From JACPKO01 sp964406775 (lineage in GTDB: Bacteria; Patescibacteriota; Microgenomatia; Daviesbacterales; UBA10151), in contig CAYOSW010000009.1 of NCBI GenBank assembly GCA_964406775.1, positions 1 through 45,522 of the forward strand: 45,522 nt of DNA, written 5' to 3'. A program made the translations under genes and the position numbers. Under the pieces are notes generated by a model. It searched no databases, had not been told where the DNA came from, and saw only the letters and a list, made by a program, of their open reading frames with translations. Shown piece after piece: positions 1 through 8,361 of this stretch (its first letter is position 1; the number at the start of each line of letters is the position of its first letter).

Positions 1-440
1 ACATAAATTCCAAACAATACGGAAATCAAAATCGACGCCAGTTTGTTCCCCAGAAACCTGATTAAAGGTACGCCGTGATGCAGATTTCTCGATCCTAATA
101 TAACATCATATTTTCCTGTTAAAAGTTTTTTCTGAAATTCGATCAGATCTGCAGGACTATGTTGGCCGTCAGAATCCATAAAAATAACGGCATCGAAACC
201 TTTATCAAATGCAGCCATACATCCCGTTTTTACAGCGGCACCTTTTCCCAGATTAATTTGATGGTTTAAAACTGTAATCTTAGGGTTTTTTATTGCCTTA
301 TTTTTTGCAATCTGGAGTGTTCTATCAGAGGATCCGTCATTTACCAAATAGATAGGGAATTTAAGTTTTGATAACGATTCTAAAACGCCCTCGAGCATTT
401 TCTCTTCGTTGTGAACGGGTAATACCAGAGCAATCTTCAT
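1..440 (-). CDS. DPM1-like family 2 glycosyltransferase (partial, cut by window edge)
   Basis: The first 146 codons of a GT-A fold enzyme that probably moves a sugar from a nucleotide donor to polyprenyl phosphate on the cytoplasmic side, supplying GT-C enzymes. The start is ATG at 438-440; the C-terminus lies beyond base 1. Visible are the GT2 opening 'LPVHNEE' (residues 7-13), 'VNDGSSDRT' (33-41), 'NLGKGAAVKTG' (63-73) and the metal-binding DSD at 89-91 within 'MDSDGQH', then 'VILGSRN'. 'DSDGQH' and 'GKG' are typical of dolichyl-phosphate mannosyltransferase-like bacterial enzymes. It follows the PIG-V-like gene with one base between them, the last visible gene of the 18-gene run. Whether it carries C-terminal membrane helices cannot be seen. 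The sugar is not predictable. Confidence 0.88.
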   Translation of the reverse strand, partial: MKIALVLPVHNEEKMLEGVLESLSKLKFPIYLVNDGSSDRTLQIAKNKAIKNPKITVLNHQINLGKGAAVKTGCMAAFDKGFDAVIFMDSDGQHSPADLIEFQKKLLTGKYDVILGSRNLHHGVPLIRFLGNKLASILISVLFGIY

Positions 441-441
441 C

Positions 442-1602
442 TTAAGCCACCCAGTAACCGCGCAGGAATAACGAAGCCTCTAAAATCAGTAATGCTAAAC
501 TCATAAAAAACAAGCATATTTTTACGATATTGGGCAAAGGTTTTATAAGCAGGGCAATGATAATAAAACTCGGGAATAGTATTAGAACATATCTGGGGAG
601 CGAAGAAAAGCTTCCTTGTATAGTTGGCAATAAATAGCCGAAAAAAGCAAAGAAGATATATGAGATTCTAACCTTCTTAAAGAAGCCGATTATCGGCAGA
701 ATAAAAAATACGACGCCAGCAAATAACTCCAGTAAAACAGTTGTCAGCATTGGAGTTATCGAGTCTGCACTTACAATAATCTTTAAATATCTATAGATAA
801 TCTGAGGGAATAGAACAATACCCCTTTGGTGCTGTTCTCCGACAATAAGTTGCAAATTATAAAAAGCCAGCGGGTCGCCTACCGAGTAATATAAGTAAGT
901 CATATACGCGATCAGTCCCAAAGGGATCAAAAAAATCCAAAAGCTTTTCCGGATGGGGATTTTGTAAATAATAATTTCTATAATAAAACTGAAAAATATC
1001 AGAATTCCAAAAACCCTTGTTAAACTGGCTAAAAATCCGAGAATCCCTGCTAAAAAAAATTGCTTCTTCCGGAAGAAAAAGAAAGAACCCGTTATCAGCA
1101 TAAGAAATAACGATTCAGAATACACGGCATTAAAATAAAATGAGGTGGGGAATAAAAGCAGAGCTCCTACGACTCCTAATGAGAACGTCCGATCATAATC
1201 AAGCCGGAGCAGGCGGTAGAAAAATATGAGCGCCGCAATCAATGCCGAGACGGAGACTATCACCCCTCCGGCTGCCAAAGAAAATATTGTGTCTTCCGAA
1301 AAATATTTCCCAAAAGAAATCAGCCAGGGATAAAGCGGGAAAAAAGCCTGAGTATATTGCTGGTATCCGAATTGCGCCAAAGCAATAAAATGCTCTCCGT
1401 CAAAATTAGCCCAAGGAAAAACGTAGAATTCCGTTAAGTAATTATCGATCCCCCCGCCTAATAAGTGGGGGCTATATAAGGGTATGAATTCAAAGGAAAA
1501 TATTAAGGTAAAAAGTAATAGAATTTTCCAAATTATAACAATCAGAAAAATTGCTAGATAATTTGAGTCAATTTTATGAAGATTAAGAAATAGCTTTTTC
1601 AT
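442..1602 (-). CDS. PIG-V-like (GT76) GT-C mannosyltransferase
   Basis: A 386-residue polytopic membrane protein resembling eukaryotic GPI mannosyltransferase 2 (PIG-V, Mannosyl_trans2, GT76) and its bacterial relatives. After one N-terminal helix comes 'NFDGEHFIALAQFGY' (66-80), which matches the PIG-V signature of an acidic residue in W/F-D-x-x-(H/Y)-F followed by I-A-x-x-G-Y; D68 is the likely catalytic acid. 'AFFPLYPWL' (86-94) matches the family's 'AFFPL-P' element, and 'YSESLF' and 'SLTRVFGIL' are further PIG-V-type motifs in later loops. It should use a polyprenyl-phosphate sugar and act on the outer face. The start overlaps the end of the GT4 gene by 20 bases. A diverged homologue lies on the opposite strand at the right end of the window (44861). 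Acceptor and sugar unknown. Confidence 0.8.
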   Translation of the reverse strand: MKKLFLNLHKIDSNYLAIFLIVIIWKILLLFTLIFSFEFIPLYSPHLLGGGIDNYLTEFYVFPWANFDGEHFIALAQFGYQQYTQAFFPLYPWLISFGKYFSEDTIFSLAAGGVIVSVSALIAALIFFYRLLRLDYDRTFSLGVVGALLLFPTSFYFNAVYSESLFLMLITGSFFFFRKKQFFLAGILGFLASLTRVFGILIFFSFIIEIIIYKIPIRKSFWIFLIPLGLIAYMTYLYYSVGDPLAFYNLQLIVGEQHQRGIVLFPQIIYRYLKIIVSADSITPMLTTVLLELFAGVVFFILPIIGFFKKVRISYIFFAFFGYLLPTIQGSFSSLPRYVLILFPSFIIIALLIKPLPNIVKICLFFMSLALLILEASLFLRGYWVA

Positions 1603-2620
1603 AGACCTCTGCTGTTTGCAAAGCGATCTCCCTCCAGGAAAATCTCTTAATATTCTCTTCTCCTTTTTTAATAAATCTCTTCCGTAAATCAGCGTCCGTT
1701 GTGATGTTTTTCACCGCCGCAGCTATTCCCCGGACATCTTGCGGATTTACAAGCAGCGCAGAATTACCGGCTATTTCTTCTGTTGCTCCGCCTTCAGATG
1801 TAATCACGGGTAACCCGCAAGCTTGAGCTTCAATTATGGGTAGTCCAAACCCTTCAGCAAAAGAGACAAAAACGAGTGCCTGTGCCAGATTCATAACCTT
1901 AACCAGTTCCTCATTTTTAAGTGAATTTAAAAGCAGAATGTCTTTATTTTTTCCATATCTTCCCAGCCATTCTTTAAACGTTCTCTTTTCAGGATGATGG
2001 AGGTTGTTCAAATCTGAAAAAGCTCCGCCCACAATCACGAGCTTTTTTCCTGCATTTAAAACTCCTTCCGTCATATTCAAAATATTTTTATTCCAGTTTA
2101 TATTTCCTACATACAGAACAAATTCTTCAGGCAGGTCTAATTTTTTTCTTGTGTTTTCCAATTCGCCTGTATCATTTATTTTTTTAAAATTACCGGACGG
2201 AGCAATATAGACCACATCAATTTTGGAAGAATTATAATGCAGAGTTTTAACAATCTCTTTTTTTACAGCATCAGATATTGCGATAATCCCTGATGATTGT
2301 TTTAGGGCTAACTTTTGGAATTGCCAGTTGAACTTGCCTTTTAGCCCGGGCGGATAGTGAGTCGGGTAAATTATTGGGATCAGATCGTGGACTGTGACCA
2401 CCAGCGGTTTCGAAGCTTTTAAGGGAAGCGATCGCGTAAACAGGTCAAAAAAAGGTATGTGAATCAGATCGTATTGATCATACCGGGTTTTTTCGTCAAT
2501 AAGATCTATATCGACATTGGTGTATTCTTTTAAAGCGGAAAATAAATTTTTGGCGTGAATTCCGATGCCCCGGTTTAAACTCAACTTATTCATCCGGCTG
2601 ATATCAAATGCAACTTTCAT
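1583..2620 (-). CDS. GT4 family glycosyltransferase
   Basis: A 345-residue soluble GT-B retaining enzyme that transfers a sugar from a nucleotide donor in the cytoplasm. The N-terminal Rossmann half carries 'RGIGIHAKNL' (17-26), the glycine-rich acceptor-side loop, and 'TVHDLIPI'. The C-terminal half begins near residue 166 with 'FVLYVGNINWNKN' and holds the E-x7-E motif (E256 and E264 in 'EGFGLPIIEA'), followed by 'GLPVITSEGGATEEI', the donor-binding segment typical of mannosyl- and rhamnosyltransferases of GT4. Length and domain order are normal. The start overlaps the upstream GT2 stop as ATGA, implying coupled translation. No Shine-Dalgarno sequence is visible. It probably extends a lipid-linked oligosaccharide before export; acceptor and sugar cannot be read from sequence. 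Confidence 0.92.
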   Translation of the reverse strand: MKVAFDISRMNKLSLNRGIGIHAKNLFSALKEYTNVDIDLIDEKTRYDQYDLIHIPFFDLFTRSLPLKASKPLVVTVHDLIPIIYPTHYPPGLKGKFNWQFQKLALKQSSGIIAISDAVKKEIVKTLHYNSSKIDVVYIAPSGNFKKINDTGELENTRKKLDLPEEFVLYVGNINWNKNILNMTEGVLNAGKKLVIVGGAFSDLNNLHHPEKRTFKEWLGRYGKNKDILLLNSLKNEELVKVMNLAQALVFVSFAEGFGLPIIEAQACGLPVITSEGGATEEIAGNSALLVNPQDVRGIAAAVKNITTDADLRKRFIKKGEENIKRFSWREIALQTAEVYEKAIS

Positions 2621-3486
2621 TTTCGGTTTATATATCTGAAATAGGCTCTAGGAAATCTTAGTGCCGAGAAGAAAGAAAAAGTTAATCCTTGAAAGCCGTC
2701 CAGGATCCCTTTGTTGCGGATGCTGGTCATTAAAAACCAGATTACGGGTTTAAGTAAAACATAATCGATAAAACTTTGCGGTGATATTTTGAGTTTTTCT
2801 TTTTGCAAATCGTCTGCAAGTAGATCGATATATCTGCTGTTTCTTTTTAAATATCTCGATAAAGTTATTGAATCTATGTGTATTAAATCATTCTCAAGCC
2901 ACCCGACTTTGCCTTTTACCACCATTTGCTCGTGAACATCCTTACAGGGGAGATACGCTTTACCATTTTTGAAAAGTCTTATTACCCCGTCCGGATAAAC
3001 ACCTCCGTATTTTAAATATCTGCCTAAAAAGAAATTTAACCTCGGGAAGAAAAAAGCGGAGAATTCGCCGCTTTCAGTCCCGATCTTACCGTCCCTCTCG
3101 TCAAGCAGTCTTTGGTGTCTTAAGAACAGTTTAATTTTTTTGATACCTTTCTCGTATTCCTCCAGTTGTGCATCATCCATTCTTATGACCGCTTTAATTT
3201 CTTCGGCAAGCTTTTTACTAACTCTCTCGTCAGCATCAAGATAAAGTATCCAGTCCCCTGTCGCCAGATCAAATGATTTCTGCTTATTAATGTGGAAGTT
3301 TGGGTGATTCTCGGTAACGGTTACTTTCGCACCGTACTGTTTGGCAATTTCTACGGTCCTATCTTCTGATGAACCGTCAACGATAATTATTTCATCAACT
3401 AAATCCCGTACCGACTTGAGACAATCTCCGATATTTTCTTCTTCATTATATGTGGCAATTGCCGCTGAAAGTTTAACGTTTTTCAT
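2617..3486 (-). CDS. WaaE-like family 2 glycosyltransferase
   Basis: A 289-residue GT-A enzyme of the WaaE/KdtX-like GT2 branch (beta-1,4-glucosyltransferase-like). It shows 'ATYNEEENIGDCLKSV' (11-26), 'IIVDGSSEDRT' (34-44) and the metal site D84-A85-D86 in 'YLDADERV', which with 'NKQKSFDLATGDWI' just before it is the signature of this branch. The C-terminal 80 residues contain 'LLKPVIWFLMTSIRNKGILDGFQG', an amphipathic or membrane-associating segment shared with the paralogs at 18124 and 23756. It probably adds one sugar to a lipid-linked acceptor at the inner membrane surface. It has an insertion of about 45 charged residues after the DAD motif that the two paralogs lack. One base separates it from the first of the tandem GT39 genes. 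Confidence 0.9.
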   Translation of the reverse strand: MKNVKLSAAIATYNEEENIGDCLKSVRDLVDEIIIVDGSSEDRTVEIAKQYGAKVTVTENHPNFHINKQKSFDLATGDWILYLDADERVSKKLAEEIKAVIRMDDAQLEEYEKGIKKIKLFLRHQRLLDERDGKIGTESGEFSAFFFPRLNFFLGRYLKYGGVYPDGVIRLFKNGKAYLPCKDVHEQMVVKGKVGWLENDLIHIDSITLSRYLKRNSRYIDLLADDLQKEKLKISPQSFIDYVLLKPVIWFLMTSIRNKGILDGFQGLTFSFFSALRFPRAYFRYINRK

Positions 3487-3487
3487 A

Positions 3488-5116
3488 TTAAGATTTTACA
3501 AACACAAAAGCTTTTTCTCCATTGGGAAAATCGACACTGTCTATTATATTCGCCTCAGTTCCGGCCTCTTCCGGAGAGGCTATAAATAAGACGTTCGGAT
3601 TTTTCTTAATTTCCTCCGGGGTAATTTTATGGAATTCGTAATTATCAAAGCTCCTGACCGTTCCGAAGTTAAATTTATCCCGTTCCGATAAAACAGCTTG
3701 CGGCTGATACTTTACCGGATCGTATTTTTTATAAAACAATACCAGAATATACGGCTGGTCATATTTATCCGTAATTACTATTCGCGTATTTTCTTTCTCA
3801 TATTTTTCCAGTTTACTTACCATCTGCGAAAAACCGTACTCCCAGGAGAGAGGATATCTTTGCGGATAATGGATATAGTAGCTTTCAAGATATCTGACAA
3901 ACTCAAAGCTCACTACTACAATAAGGAGCATTCCTGCGGCGATTTTGAGCCGCCGTTTACTGATCAGCCTGAGCATATTGACAAATCCGAATGCCATAAT
4001 CAGATTTAATGGAACCACCATACTGAGAGCTCTTACAGCGTGGGGTGTCTGATAGGTCATTGCTGAAGCCAAAGGTGCAGTTAAAATCCAGAATAACATC
4101 AAATACTTCAGTTTTGAATCGAATTTAAAAAGAAACAATATCCCCGCTATTAAAAAGATTATTTCAACTATATAAAATTGCCCTGTATCGGGAACTTTAT
4201 TGCGGATTAACGGATCTCCGCTAATAAATAAGAATCCCGGCGTGAAATGATCAAGATAATGGCCTAAGAAATTCGGAGCATATGCTGTAATTTTATTATG
4301 GAACAGTTTTGCGGTCATACCTGCGGGATTATCGTGCTCCCCGCGCAGTTCATTAGACCTGTTGCCCGGCCCAGGATCGGCAAAGGAAGAAAGGCCCGAA
4401 AATCTGGCACTCCCCTGTCCGGAAGAAAACTGCCAAATTAACGGAGCACTTAGCGTGACAAGAATAACAAACCAGATTATGATTTTTTTAGGATGTTGTT
4501 TAATAATTTTCAGCAGCTCTCTTCTGTAAAACAAAAAGGCAAGAATCAGGAATGCAGGAACTATCAGACGCGGAGATTGATAAATGTACATCGATGTCAA
4601 AAAAGCCAAAAGTGAAGGAAAAAGCACCTTATACGAAGTCAGGCCTCTTATAAAAAGCAGTACCCCCAGAGCTATAAAAAATGTCGCAGCATTAGTTTCC
4701 CAACCTCCTCTTGAAAAATGGATTGCCCAGGGATTTATAGCCATCAGAAAGGCAGCAAAGAAACTTATCCTTCTGTCCTTAAAAAATTCTTTTGCCAGTA
4801 AGTAGCTCAGTAAAACTAGTCCCGTACCCAATATTACCGACGGTAACCTGACAGCCGTTTCGGTAAGGCCGAGAACCGCTATAAACGGCAACGCAAAATA
4901 AAAATACAAGCCGGGTTTATAGTCACCGAAGGATTTAAAGCTCAGTGGAAGAATTTGTCCGTACTCATCTTTTCCTGTGTGAATAATTGAGTAAGCGTTA
5001 TAACCGATTGCCGCCTCGTCCGCATTTAAACCCGCAGGGTATTTATCGATTGAATAAACTCTCAATCCAAACGCCAGTATTAATACTAAAATTAAAAAAA
5101 TTCTTTTCTTATTCAT
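3488..5116 (-). CDS. GT39-family GT-C glycosyltransferase, tandem paralog 1
   Basis: A 542-residue polytopic protein of the PMT/ArnT-like GT39 family. One N-terminal helix is followed by the catalytic acidic pair D33-E34 in 'NADEAAIGYNAYS', then 'TGKDEYG' and 'SFGDYKPGLYFY', the first outer loop of the family. The middle outer loop keeps 'FISGDPLIRNKVPDTG', and a later loop has 'TYQTPHAVRAL', whose Arg is conserved across six paralogs and may contact the donor phosphate (inference). About a dozen membrane helices end near residue 415 and the last 120 residues form a soluble, probably extracytoplasmic domain with 'WEYGFSQMVSKL', 'DQPYILVLFYKKYDP' and 'FIASPEE'. It should transfer sugars from polyprenyl phosphate outside the membrane. 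The start overlaps the next paralog's end by 8 bases. Confidence 0.9.
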   Translation of the reverse strand: MNKKRIFLILVLILAFGLRVYSIDKYPAGLNADEAAIGYNAYSIIHTGKDEYGQILPLSFKSFGDYKPGLYFYFALPFIAVLGLTETAVRLPSVILGTGLVLLSYLLAKEFFKDRRISFFAAFLMAINPWAIHFSRGGWETNAATFFIALGVLLFIRGLTSYKVLFPSLLAFLTSMYIYQSPRLIVPAFLILAFLFYRRELLKIIKQHPKKIIIWFVILVTLSAPLIWQFSSGQGSARFSGLSSFADPGPGNRSNELRGEHDNPAGMTAKLFHNKITAYAPNFLGHYLDHFTPGFLFISGDPLIRNKVPDTGQFYIVEIIFLIAGILFLFKFDSKLKYLMLFWILTAPLASAMTYQTPHAVRALSMVVPLNLIMAFGFVNMLRLISKRRLKIAAGMLLIVVVSFEFVRYLESYYIHYPQRYPLSWEYGFSQMVSKLEKYEKENTRIVITDKYDQPYILVLFYKKYDPVKYQPQAVLSERDKFNFGTVRSFDNYEFHKITPEEIKKNPNVLFIASPEEAGTEANIIDSVDFPNGEKAFVFVKS

Positions 5117-6755
5117 AATTTTCTACAATTTTAAAAGCTGTTTCTCCATCAAGAAACTTAACTTCTGCTGTCTTCTTGCTTTTAGCTTCAGAATTTATAT
5201 CGTTTTCCGGTAATTCTTCTTCACTTCCTATAAATAGCGTATCCGTTAAACCTCTATCCTTGGGCCAATAAATGGATCTGAATTCAATATTATCAATTTT
5301 CCTGACTGTTCCAACATCAACTGATGTTTTCTCTAAAACTGCCTGTTTTTGAAACTTTTCAGGTGAATATTGCTTATAAAAAAGATAGTAAATATACGGT
5401 TGTCCATACTCATCGGAGAAAATGATATTTTTGTATTTAGCCGGATTATCGGGAAGTTGCGCTATAACCTGCTTGTATCCATAAAGCCAGCCTTGTGAAT
5501 TTTCTTTAGGGAAATGCACAGTATAGTAATCCAGATATATCAATAGATTAACGGTTACTGCCGATAATATAAGCGCCATAAAAACAGATTCCTTAATTTT
5601 AAAAGTCCTCGATAACTTTGCACACAGATATATAAAACCGAAGCCCTCCAGAACAGCAAAGGGGAAAATTAAATTCAGAGCTCTGACCATACTTATCAAA
5701 TCTCTTGAAAGAACAGCCGGTATTGATGCCGTAAAAAGCCAAATAAGAATTAAAAGGCGTTTATCTTCCTTTCTCATCCAAAGCAAATAAAAACCGAAAG
5801 GTATGAGAATTAAACCATAGTAATTTAATATCCCGAGATCCGGCACACTGTGACGCGGAGAATAATCTCCGTCAACAAAAAGAGTTTTCGGCGAGAAATA
5901 AATAAAATATCTTTCCAGTAATCCCGAGATATACTTAAACCACTCACCGTGAAAAATTTCGAATCCTGCCGTACCCCGGGGCATTCCGTCTTCTTTTGAG
6001 ATCTGATTTATCTGCTCTTCGGTTCTGGGATATGCAAAAAAATTCTGAGCTTGAAGCCTGTCCGATTGTCCCCAAATAAATGTTGATGAAAAAACAATTA
6101 TTACAAAAGTTATAAAAATTCCTGAACCGGTCCAAAAAAATCTATCCCGTTTAATTGTCTTACGGAAAAAAATTAAGAATGCGGCAACAATTACCGGAAC
6201 AAAAAGCTTTGAGGATTGATAAGAATACAGTGAAAGGATAAACGCAATTGCCGAAACAATAAAATATTTAGAATTTTTCAATCCCCGGAGCAAAAAATAT
6301 GCACCCAGCAAGTTAAGAGTAACGGCAATATTGGATTCATAACCGGCCCGGGAAAATTGTATTGATACCGGTGAAATAGACGCAAAAAAAGCGGAAGCCA
6401 GAGCCAGTTTTTCTTCTTTAAATATCTCCTTTATTATTAAATAGGTAAGCAGAATAAAACCCAGCCCTGCTAGCACTGAAGGCATTCTGACAGCCCATTC
6501 GCTTAATCCCAATATAGCTACAAAAGGTACGTCCAGATAAGTATACAAAGCAGGTTTATAATCACCGAAGGATTTTAAAGTTAAGGGAAGAAAACTACCA
6601 TATTCGTCGCGCCCCGTCCTCAAAATTGAGTAGGCATTATAACCGAGGGAGGCTTCGTCCCACGTTAGTCCCGGGGGTACTTTATTAAGATTATAGATTC
6701 TTAATATTGCCCCAAGCAGAACAATGAGTATTAAGATAAAAATTTTAGATTTCAA
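5109..6755 (-). CDS. GT39-family GT-C glycosyltransferase, tandem paralog 2
   Basis: About 548 residues, same architecture as its neighbours: N-terminal helix, catalytic D-E in 'TWDEASLGYNAYS', 'SFGDYKPALYTY', a middle loop with 'FVDGDYSPRHSVPDLG', 'LSRDLISMVRAL', then a 130-residue soluble C-terminal domain with 'WLYGYKQVIAQL', 'GQPYIYYLFYKQYSP' and 'FIGSEEELP'. There is no ATG near the N-terminus; TTG occurs at 6764 and 6755. I chose 6755 because it puts D-E at residues 33-34, exactly as in the paralogs at 3488, 9997 and 14099. The first catalytic loop shares a 29-base identical stretch with paralog 3 (6634-6662 and 8231-8259), so these two may be a recent duplicate. The C-terminal domain has an extra lysine- and glutamate-rich insertion. 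Confidence 0.87.
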   Translation of the reverse strand: MKSKIFILILIVLLGAILRIYNLNKVPPGLTWDEASLGYNAYSILRTGRDEYGSFLPLTLKSFGDYKPALYTYLDVPFVAILGLSEWAVRMPSVLAGLGFILLTYLIIKEIFKEEKLALASAFFASISPVSIQFSRAGYESNIAVTLNLLGAYFLLRGLKNSKYFIVSAIAFILSLYSYQSSKLFVPVIVAAFLIFFRKTIKRDRFFWTGSGIFITFVIIVFSSTFIWGQSDRLQAQNFFAYPRTEEQINQISKEDGMPRGTAGFEIFHGEWFKYISGLLERYFIYFSPKTLFVDGDYSPRHSVPDLGILNYYGLILIPFGFYLLWMRKEDKRLLILIWLFTASIPAVLSRDLISMVRALNLIFPFAVLEGFGFIYLCAKLSRTFKIKESVFMALILSAVTVNLLIYLDYYTVHFPKENSQGWLYGYKQVIAQLPDNPAKYKNIIFSDEYGQPYIYYLFYKQYSPEKFQKQAVLEKTSVDVGTVRKIDNIEFRSIYWPKDRGLTDTLFIGSEEELPENDINSEAKSKKTAEVKFLDGETAFKIVENYE

Positions 6756-8361
6756 TAATTTCAAATGCTTTGCTCCCGTCCAAAAAGTAAATGGTATCGA
6801 TTATTCGACCGTTTTCGGGTACACTCCCAGGTGATGTAATAACAAGTGCATTTTTCTCATTTTTCAAAAGCGCCGCAACTTCCCAATCATTGATAAAAGA
6901 TATCTTATCCAATTTATCGACCCATCTCCAGTTTGACCTGGCGTATCTGACGAGATCCGGATTGTTCTGATATTTTTGAGGATCATATTTTGAGTAAAAA
7001 AGATAGAAAAGATGAGGCTCTCCGTATTTTTTCGAGAAAAAAATCCTCGGGTAATTTGCGTATTTTTGATTGACAATATCAACGGCTTCTTTATATCCGT
7101 ACTGCCAGGACTGCGAATATCCGACAGGATATTCTTTAAAATAAACTTTAAGGTAGTAGATAAAATTTATGCTGATTAAAATCAGAACCGATGCTGTAAG
7201 AAAACGTCTGACTGCCTGCTTTTTAAAAAGTTCGACAAACCGGATCATCCCGAAAGCTGTTATAACCTGAAGCGCACCGAGCATAAAAATTGATCTTAGG
7301 ACGTGGGGAGCTTCTCTTGTCAGTGCAGAAGGTATCGGGGCCAGTAAAAACCAAATTAAAAAAATCCAGCCTATTTTAGTCTTGAGCATTTTAAAAAAAC
7401 CGAACAGCAGAAAAGGAAATTCGATCAGATACATCAGGCCCATATTTTGAACCGAAAATTGATAGTTGGACCCCCCTGCAATTGCTAAAAACTGAACGGA
7501 AAAATGCTTAAGATAATTTAAAAAAAAGTTTAAAACAAAATATACCGGCTTGTTGTAAATTAAGTTAGTTACAAGAGTTGAATAAGAAGAATTATTTCTG
7601 GATTGTTCAAGATAATTAATGGCGCCTTCGTCTAAAATTCTGACCCAATAATATCTGGCGCTCGAATCCTGAAAAACCGCAAGATAAAATCCGACAGCCA
7701 GGAATGCCGTAAAAATAAGGACTGATAAAACTGAAGATTTGTTAATTTTCAGCTTGTTTTTATTTAGAATAACGAAGGCGATCAGAAAAAGAGGGACAAA
7801 AATCCTAGCCGAATTATACGTAAAAATAGACAGACCGAATATTAAACTTGACGGAATTAAAAATACCGGTTTATTTATTCCTTTAATAAGCAAAAATACC
7901 CCCGCAAGAAAAAAACTGAGTGCTAGATTTGCCTCAAGAGCAACCCGAGATAGAAAGAAATGCCAGGGGGAGATCATAAGAAGCAATGCCGATAAAACTG
8001 CCCACTTTTTCTCCTTAGTTATTTCCGAAACCAGAAGATACAAAAGGACTATGCTTAAACTTCCGAAAAGAATTGACGGTAGTCTTACCGCCGTATCGTT
8101 CAGGCCGAAAACAGCGATAAAAGGAACCAGCGTATAAACATATCCGGGAAGTTTATAGTCACCGAAGGCTTCAAAGCTGACCGGCATTACCCTTCCCCAT
8201 TCATCTTTACCCGTTTTTAAAACTGAGTAAGCATTATAACCGAGGGAGGCTTCGTCCCAATTCAGAGAGGGAGGAACAAGGGTTATGTAAGTTATCCTCA
8301 ATAAAAAGGCCGTCAGTAATATAAATATCAGCACAGCTGAATGATTAATCCGCAATCTCAT
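6745..8361 (-). CDS. GT39-family GT-C glycosyltransferase, tandem paralog 3
   Basis: About 538 residues from ATG at 8361; a TTG three codons further upstream (8370) is possible, but ATG gives a normal helix-starting N-terminus. The catalytic pair sits in 'NWDEASLGYNAYS', followed by 'TGKDEWG' and 'AFGDYKLPGYVY'. The middle outer loop is divergent ('AGGSNYQFSVQNMG'), having lost the 'GDPxxRH' core present in paralogs 1 and 5, which could alter acceptor use. 'LTREAPHVLRS' retains the conserved Arg. The soluble C-terminus carries 'WQYGYKEAVDIV', 'GEPHLFYLFYSKYDP' and ends in a strand-rich 'SKAFEII'. It overlaps the next gene upstream by 17 bases and the TTG start downstream by 11. It is the closest relative of paralog 2 in this window by eye. 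Confidence 0.88.
   Translation of the reverse strand: MRLRINHSAVLIFILLTAFLLRITYITLVPPSLNWDEASLGYNAYSVLKTGKDEWGRVMPVSFEAFGDYKLPGYVYTLVPFIAVFGLNDTAVRLPSILFGSLSIVLLYLLVSEITKEKKWAVLSALLLMISPWHFFLSRVALEANLALSFFLAGVFLLIKGINKPVFLIPSSLIFGLSIFTYNSARIFVPLFLIAFVILNKNKLKINKSSVLSVLIFTAFLAVGFYLAVFQDSSARYYWVRILDEGAINYLEQSRNNSSYSTLVTNLIYNKPVYFVLNFFLNYLKHFSVQFLAIAGGSNYQFSVQNMGLMYLIEFPFLLFGFFKMLKTKIGWIFLIWFLLAPIPSALTREAPHVLRSIFMLGALQVITAFGMIRFVELFKKQAVRRFLTASVLILISINFIYYLKVYFKEYPVGYSQSWQYGYKEAVDIVNQKYANYPRIFFSKKYGEPHLFYLFYSKYDPQKYQNNPDLVRYARSNWRWVDKLDKISFINDWEVAALLKNEKNALVITSPGSVPENGRIIDTIYFLDGSKAFEIIEI

Noticed and set aside
7739..8137. Plus-strand open frame of 132 codons inside GT39 paralog 3
   Set aside because: Very basic product antisense to membrane helices; explained entirely by the real gene on the other strand.
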